Assembly: GCA_041940305.1 (NCBI GenBank)
Contig: JBGTSJ010000005.1
Location: forward strand, 248,001 to 312,000
From: JBGTSJ01 sp041940305
GTDB lineage: Bacteria > Planctomycetota > Planctomycetia > Planctomycetales > Planctomycetaceae
Length of the DNA stretch: 64,000 bases
Reading direction: 5' to 3'
Shown here: positions 60,524-64,000 of the stretch, in pieces
Position numbering within the stretch: the first letter of the stretch is position 1
Layout: every line of letters starts with the position of its first letter
Translations under genes and position numbers: made by a program
Notes under the pieces: generated by a model
What the model was told of the DNA's origin: nothing
Seen by the model: only the letters and a program-made list of their open reading frames with translations
Databases searched by the model: none

Positions 60524-62035
60524 ATGTCTTCCACGCAACCTGAGCCGACGGCCGCCGTGAGTGCCGCAGAGCCTGAGGCCGGCGCGCGCGGGCGGAAGCG
60601 GATGAAGCGGCCGAGCATTCTGTCGGAGCTGAAGGGGCGGGACTGGCTGACTCGGCTGAAGCGGGATGCGAAGAGCGGGACGGGGGGGCTGGTGGTGAGC
60701 GGCGCACTGCATGCGGCGCTGCTGATTGTGGCGGCGATCGTGCTGCTGACGCAGACGGAACGACAGCGGATCGCGCCGCTGGACCTGGGATGGCTGACGG
60801 AACGGCGACCAGAGCGAGTGCTTGAGAACGTGGTGGAGTTCGCTCCGATCGAGCTGCCCAATACGCCGGCGACCGCGACGCCGGAGATGATCGAGGAGCC
60901 GATGCCAGAAGAGGTTCCCGTGCCGATGGGGCGTCCGTCGGTGTCGCCGGTTGACGTGACGGGGGCGCTCAGCGGGCGGCGGCCGGATGCGCAGGACGCG
61001 ACGGGGGAGCAGGGGGTCAACGATGAGGCCCGGCGGGCGATCGAGAATGCACTGGGATGGCTGGCGCGGCAGCAGCAGTCGAACGGGCGGTGGCGGCTCG
61101 ATGAGGGGTATGCGGACGCGGGACGGATGCGGACGGACACCGGCGCGACGGCGCTCGCGCTGCTGGCGTTTCTGGGGGCGGGACAGACGCACAAGGAGGG
61201 GACGCATCAGGAGGTTGTGCGCAAGGGGCTGGAGTGGCTGAAGAGCACGCAACGGATCAACGGGGACCTGTTTGACATCGTCGAGCAAGGGAAGGATGCG
61301 CACTTTTATGCGCACGCGCAAGGGACGATCGTGCTGTGCGAAGCGCTGGCGCTGACGGGGGACGAGGGACTTCGCGAGCCGGCGACAAGGGCTGTGGAGT
61401 TTCTGGCGGCGGCGCAGAACCCGGTGAAGGGGGGGTGGAAGTATCGCCCGCTGGATGCGACGGGAATCGGCGATCTGTCGGTGACGGGGTGGGCGCTGAT
61501 GGCGCTGCATTCGGCGCGGATGGCGGGGATCGATGTGCCGCCGGAAGCGTTTCTGCTGGCGTCCGAGTTTCTCGACGCAGTGCAGGAGCCGGGGAGCGAT
61601 GCGTACTACAAGTACCGCCCGGACTGGGCGGCGGCGGCGGAGCAGCGGTGGTCGATGACGGCGGAGGGGTTATTGTGCCGGCAGTGGCTGGGGTGGCCGC
61701 GGGAGGATCCCGCGATGATCGAGGGAGTGAAGTTTCTGCTGTCGGAGCAGAATCGGCCGGCGTGGGAGGCGGGTCGCCGGAATGTGTATGCGTGGTACTA
61801 CACGGCGCAGACACTGCATAACGTGGGGGGAGATGAGTGGGTGGAGTGGTTCGCGGGGGTGCAGTCGGAGATTGCGGGGCATCAGGGACGGGACGGGAGC
61901 TGGCATCCGACGAATCCGCGGGGCGCGCCGCTGGAGTATGCGGACCAGGCGGGGAGGTTGTATCTGACGGTGCTGGCGGTGCTGGTGTTGGAGACGCCGT
62001 ACCGGCACGCGCCGGTTTATCCGGAGGCGGAGTGA
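60524..62035 (+). CDS. Prenyltransferase/squalene-oxidase repeat protein with N-terminal TM anchor
   Basis: The 503-residue product has a basic N-terminus, one TM helix (~55-78, GLVVSGALHAALLIVAAIVLL), an acidic/Pro-rich linker (~105-160), and then alpha-alpha barrel repeats: IENALGWLARQQQSNGRWRLDEG, TGATALALLAFLGAG, VRKGLEWLKSTQ, GDLSVTGWALMALHSARMAG, HQGRDGSWHPTNPRG. The QxxxGxW-like repeats resemble terpene-cyclase/prenyltransferase folds, but no catalytic DxDD motif is seen, so it may be a structural or binding domain. Such proteins are common in Planctomycetes as I recall. Confidence 0.78.
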   Translation: MSSTQPEPTAAVSAAEPEAGARGRKRMKRPSILSELKGRDWLTRLKRDAKSGTGGLVVSGALHAALLIVAAIVLLTQTERQRIAPLDLGWLTERRPERVLENVVEFAPIELPNTPATATPEMIEEPMPEEVPVPMGRPSVSPVDVTGALSGRRPDAQDATGEQGVNDEARRAIENALGWLARQQQSNGRWRLDEGYADAGRMRTDTGATALALLAFLGAGQTHKEGTHQEVVRKGLEWLKSTQRINGDLFDIVEQGKDAHFYAHAQGTIVLCEALALTGDEGLREPATRAVEFLAAAQNPVKGGWKYRPLDATGIGDLSVTGWALMALHSARMAGIDVPPEAFLLASEFLDAVQEPGSDAYYKYRPDWAAAAEQRWSMTAEGLLCRQWLGWPREDPAMIEGVKFLLSEQNRPAWEAGRRNVYAWYYTAQTLHNVGGDEWVEWFAGVQSEIAGHQGRDGSWHPTNPRGAPLEYADQAGRLYLTVLAVLVLETPYRHAPVYPEAE

Positions 62036-62116
62036 GTGAATTGGGGCCGCGGCGTCGCGCTCCCCTGGCGGGTCGCGGCTAAACGATTGTGGGTAATTTA
62101 ATTGTGGGTGATTGAA

Positions 62117-63370
62117 ATGAATCGAGTTGTTGCGGGGTGGATTGTCGTGGGAGTCTGGCTGGCGGCGGCGCTGGTGCGGGCTGAGGACGGCGACCGCGGC
62201 GAGCCGGTGATCGTGGGTGATGAAGCGCGCGAGCTGCATCGGAGCTGTCTCGTCTTTGACGGGCACAATGATCTGCCCTGGGAGATTCGGACGGAGTTTG
62301 GTTCGGTGTTGAGCGCGGCGCAGATTGACGAGGGACAGCCTCGGATGCATACGGACATTCCGCGGCTGCGGTCCGGGGGTGTGGGGGCGCAATTCTGGTC
62401 GGTATATGTGCCGGCGGACTCGGTGCGCAGAGGGACCGCCGCGCACGACGTGCTCACGCAGATCGACCTGGTGCGGCAGATGTGCCGCATGTATCCGGAG
62501 ACGTTCGAGCTGGCGCTGACGGCGGATGACGTGGAGCGGATTCACGGTGAGGGGCGGATCGCGTCACTGATCGGCATGGAAGGAGGGCATGCGATCGAGG
62601 ATTCGCTGGCGCTGCTGCGGATGTTCTATGAGCTGGGGGCGCGGTACATGACGCTGACGCACTCGGACACGCTGTCGTGGGCGGATGCGGCGACGGACGA
62701 TCCGCAGCATGGCGGCTTGAGCGAGTTTGGCGAGGAAGTGGTGCGGACGATGAACGAGCTGGGGATGCTCGTGGACATCTCGCACGTATCGCCGGACACG
62801 ATGCGGGATGCGATCCGGGTCAGCCGTGCGCCGGTGATCGCGTCGCATTCGTCGGCGTTTGCGGTGGCGGAGCATCCCCGCAACGTGCCGGACGACGTGC
62901 TGGAACTGGTGAGGGACAACGGCGGAGTGGTGATGGTGAACTTTTTTTCGGGGTTCGTGGTGCCGGAATCGGCGGCGGAGATGCAGCGGATGTTCCACGT
63001 GCGGCGCGAGTTGCGGGCGAGATACGAGGACGATGCGGAGTACGACCGCGCGTACAAGGCGTGGCAGGCGGAGCATCCGCTCAAGCGGGGGACGATCTAC
63101 GACGTGGTGGACCACATCGATCACATCGTTCGCGTGGCGGGGGTTGATCACGTGGGGCTGGGGGGAGATTTCGACGGGGTCTCTACGCTGCCGGAGCAGT
63201 TGGAAGATGTGTCGACGTATCCGCGGATCACACAGGTGCTGCTGGACCGGGGATACGGGGCGGAGGATGTGCGGAAGATCCTGGGGGGGAATGCGCTGCG
63301 GGTGCTGCGGGAGGCGGAGCGGGTGGCGCGGGAGATTGAAAGTGTCTCACCGAGCGATGCCGAACGATGA
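62117..63370 (+). CDS. Membrane dipeptidase (peptidase M19)
   Basis: The 417-residue product has a signal peptide (WIVVGVWLAAALVRA) and the M19 renal-dipeptidase core: DGHNDLPWE (H50/D52 metal ligands), LIGMEGGHAIE (bridging Glu), YMTLTHSDTLSWADAATD, LVDISHVS, VIASHSSA and VGLGGDFDG. It hydrolyses dipeptides, probably in the periplasm. ATG 62117 is preferred over TTG 62102. Confidence 0.92.
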   Translation: MNRVVAGWIVVGVWLAAALVRAEDGDRGEPVIVGDEARELHRSCLVFDGHNDLPWEIRTEFGSVLSAAQIDEGQPRMHTDIPRLRSGGVGAQFWSVYVPADSVRRGTAAHDVLTQIDLVRQMCRMYPETFELALTADDVERIHGEGRIASLIGMEGGHAIEDSLALLRMFYELGARYMTLTHSDTLSWADAATDDPQHGGLSEFGEEVVRTMNELGMLVDISHVSPDTMRDAIRVSRAPVIASHSSAFAVAEHPRNVPDDVLELVRDNGGVVMVNFFSGFVVPESAAEMQRMFHVRRELRARYEDDAEYDRAYKAWQAEHPLKRGTIYDVVDHIDHIVRVAGVDHVGLGGDFDGVSTLPEQLEDVSTYPRITQVLLDRGYGAEDVRKILGGNALRVLREAERVAREIESVSPSDAER

Positions 63371-63487
63371 AGCGTGTGATCGAAGTCAACTGCAAAGTGA
63401 TGGGGTGCTGAGTCCGATGATGACTGAGCGGGAAAACGCGACGGCCGGCGCGCTGTCGCACGGGAGATGGTCGGAACGCGGTGCGGG

Positions 63488-63522
63488 GCGCTCGGCCCTC
63501 GCTGGTGCGTCGGGCTAGTGTG
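63488..63522 (+). repeat. CTAGTGTG-type dispersed repeat, copy d, providing the hemE stop
   Basis: GCGCTCGGCCCTCGCTGG, then TGCGTCGGGCTAGTGTG. Read on the minus strand it gives CACACTAGCC, so the final His codon and TAG stop of hemE (63515-63517) lie inside the repeat. Confidence 0.85.
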
Positions 63523-64000
63523 GTCCGCCGGGTTGCGTTCCCATCTCGTGGACCCATTCGATGAGGGCGGTGACGTTTTCGACGGGGGTGCCGGGGAGGA
63601 CGCCGTGGCCGAGGTTGAAAATGTGACCGGGGCGTCCGGCGGCGGCCGTCATGACCTGCTGTACGCGTTGTTTGAGCGTGGGCTGGTCAGCAAAGAGGGA
63701 GACGGGGTCGAGGTTGCCCTGGACGGCACGGTTGTAGCCGACCGTCTGCCAGGCTTCGGCGAGGTCGCAGCGCCAGTCGAGTCCGATGACGCTGCTGCCG
63801 GCTTCCTTCTGGAGCGGAAGGAGAGCGGGGTTGCCGGTGAGGAAGTAGATGACGGGGACGTCGGGGGGGAGAGAGGCGATGAGGCGCTGCGTGGCGGGGA
63901 GGACGTACTCGCGATAGTCGGATGGGGAGAGGCAGCCGGCCCAACTGTCGAAGACCTGGACGGCCTGGCAGCCGGCGTCGATCTGGGCTTTGAGATAGAG
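63515..64000 (-). CDS. hemE: Uroporphyrinogen decarboxylase, C-terminal part (5' end beyond window)
   Basis: The visible 161 residues of the minus strand carry typical HemE sequence: QVFDSWAGCLSPSDYREYV, PVIYFLTGNPALL and the end GHIFNLGHGVLPGTPVENV. The enzyme makes coproporphyrinogen III in haem synthesis. The gene runs beyond 64000, so roughly half is missing. The stop codon comes from a dispersed repeat. Confidence 0.92.
   Translation of the reverse strand, partial: LYLKAQIDAGCQAVQVFDSWAGCLSPSDYREYVLPATQRLIASLPPDVPVIYFLTGNPALLPLQKEAGSSVIGLDWRCDLAEAWQTVGYNRAVQGNLDPVSLFADQPTLKQRVQQVMTAAAGRPGHIFNLGHGVLPGTPVENVTALIEWVHEMGTQPGGPH

Noticed and set aside
62084..62116. Short duplication ATTGTGGGTAATT / ATTGTGGGTGATT before the M19 gene
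   Set aside because: Only two imperfect units; may be chance or part of a promoter, nothing more can be said.

Overview
The window looks like chromosomal DNA of a planctomycete, probably a Planctomycetales relative; this is an inference from gene content. GC content is high. The gene families point the same way: DUF1573 and DUF1501 proteins, a CehA/McbA-type secreted hydrolase, a hydrazine-synthase-alpha-like multihaem propeller protein, several large signal-peptide proteins, a prenyltransferase-repeat protein, and much degenerate palindromic repeat DNA between genes. No rRNA, phage, plasmid or CRISPR locus is visible. Most genes are housekeeping or typical planctomycete secreted proteins.

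Layout, left to right. 1-10.5 kb: the tail of a secreted protein, a DUF1573 protein, phosphoglycerate kinase, an MMPL/RND exporter, a YkgJ-type cysteine-cluster protein, HisRS, a sialidase-like propeller/MoaD/DUF1428 cluster and an SRPBCC protein. 10.9-13.8 kb: an MmeI-like (type IIL) restriction-modification gene interrupted by one in-frame TAG. 14.3-23.2 kb: divergent PDZ-protein and trypsin-like protease genes, then a CehA-like and a DUF1501 gene. 23.3-30 kb: a TrpG/PabA amidotransferase, an orphan histidine kinase followed directly by a cytochrome P450, a small Gly/Asn/Tyr-rich secreted protein, and MutS. 30-37.7 kb: the multihaem propeller protein, IspH, an HD-domain hydrolase and a hybrid histidine kinase whose receiver lacks the phosphoacceptor aspartate. 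38-45.2 kb: a compact Tad-type pilus operon (CpaE, TadA, TadB, TadC, two TadE-like, TadG-like). 45.6 kb: tRNA-Lys(CTT). 46-52.7 kb: two sugar-isomerase-type genes split by a RAYT transposase with its own REP hairpins, a secreted protein, a DEDDh exonuclease, a BON protein and an HtrA protease. 53-64 kb: a propeller fusion protein, a decayed RAYT, a MazG-like protein, a TPR metallopeptidase, a prenyltransferase-repeat protein, an M19 dipeptidase and the 3' part of hemE.

The most interesting non-coding signal is the repeat landscape. (i) A live-looking RAYT is bracketed by near-perfect REP hairpins. (ii) A decayed RAYT lies between inverted copies of another repeat, whose three further same-strand copies sit at or within about 10 nt of the stops of minus-strand genes; one of them encodes the hemE stop codon. 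(iii) A longer, diverged repeat of about 260-380 bp occurs twice, each time between convergent genes. (iv) Several palindromes share a 3-nt TCC loop, two of them with a GTAG head. Together these suggest long-running REP/RAYT activity that has shaped gene 3' ends here.
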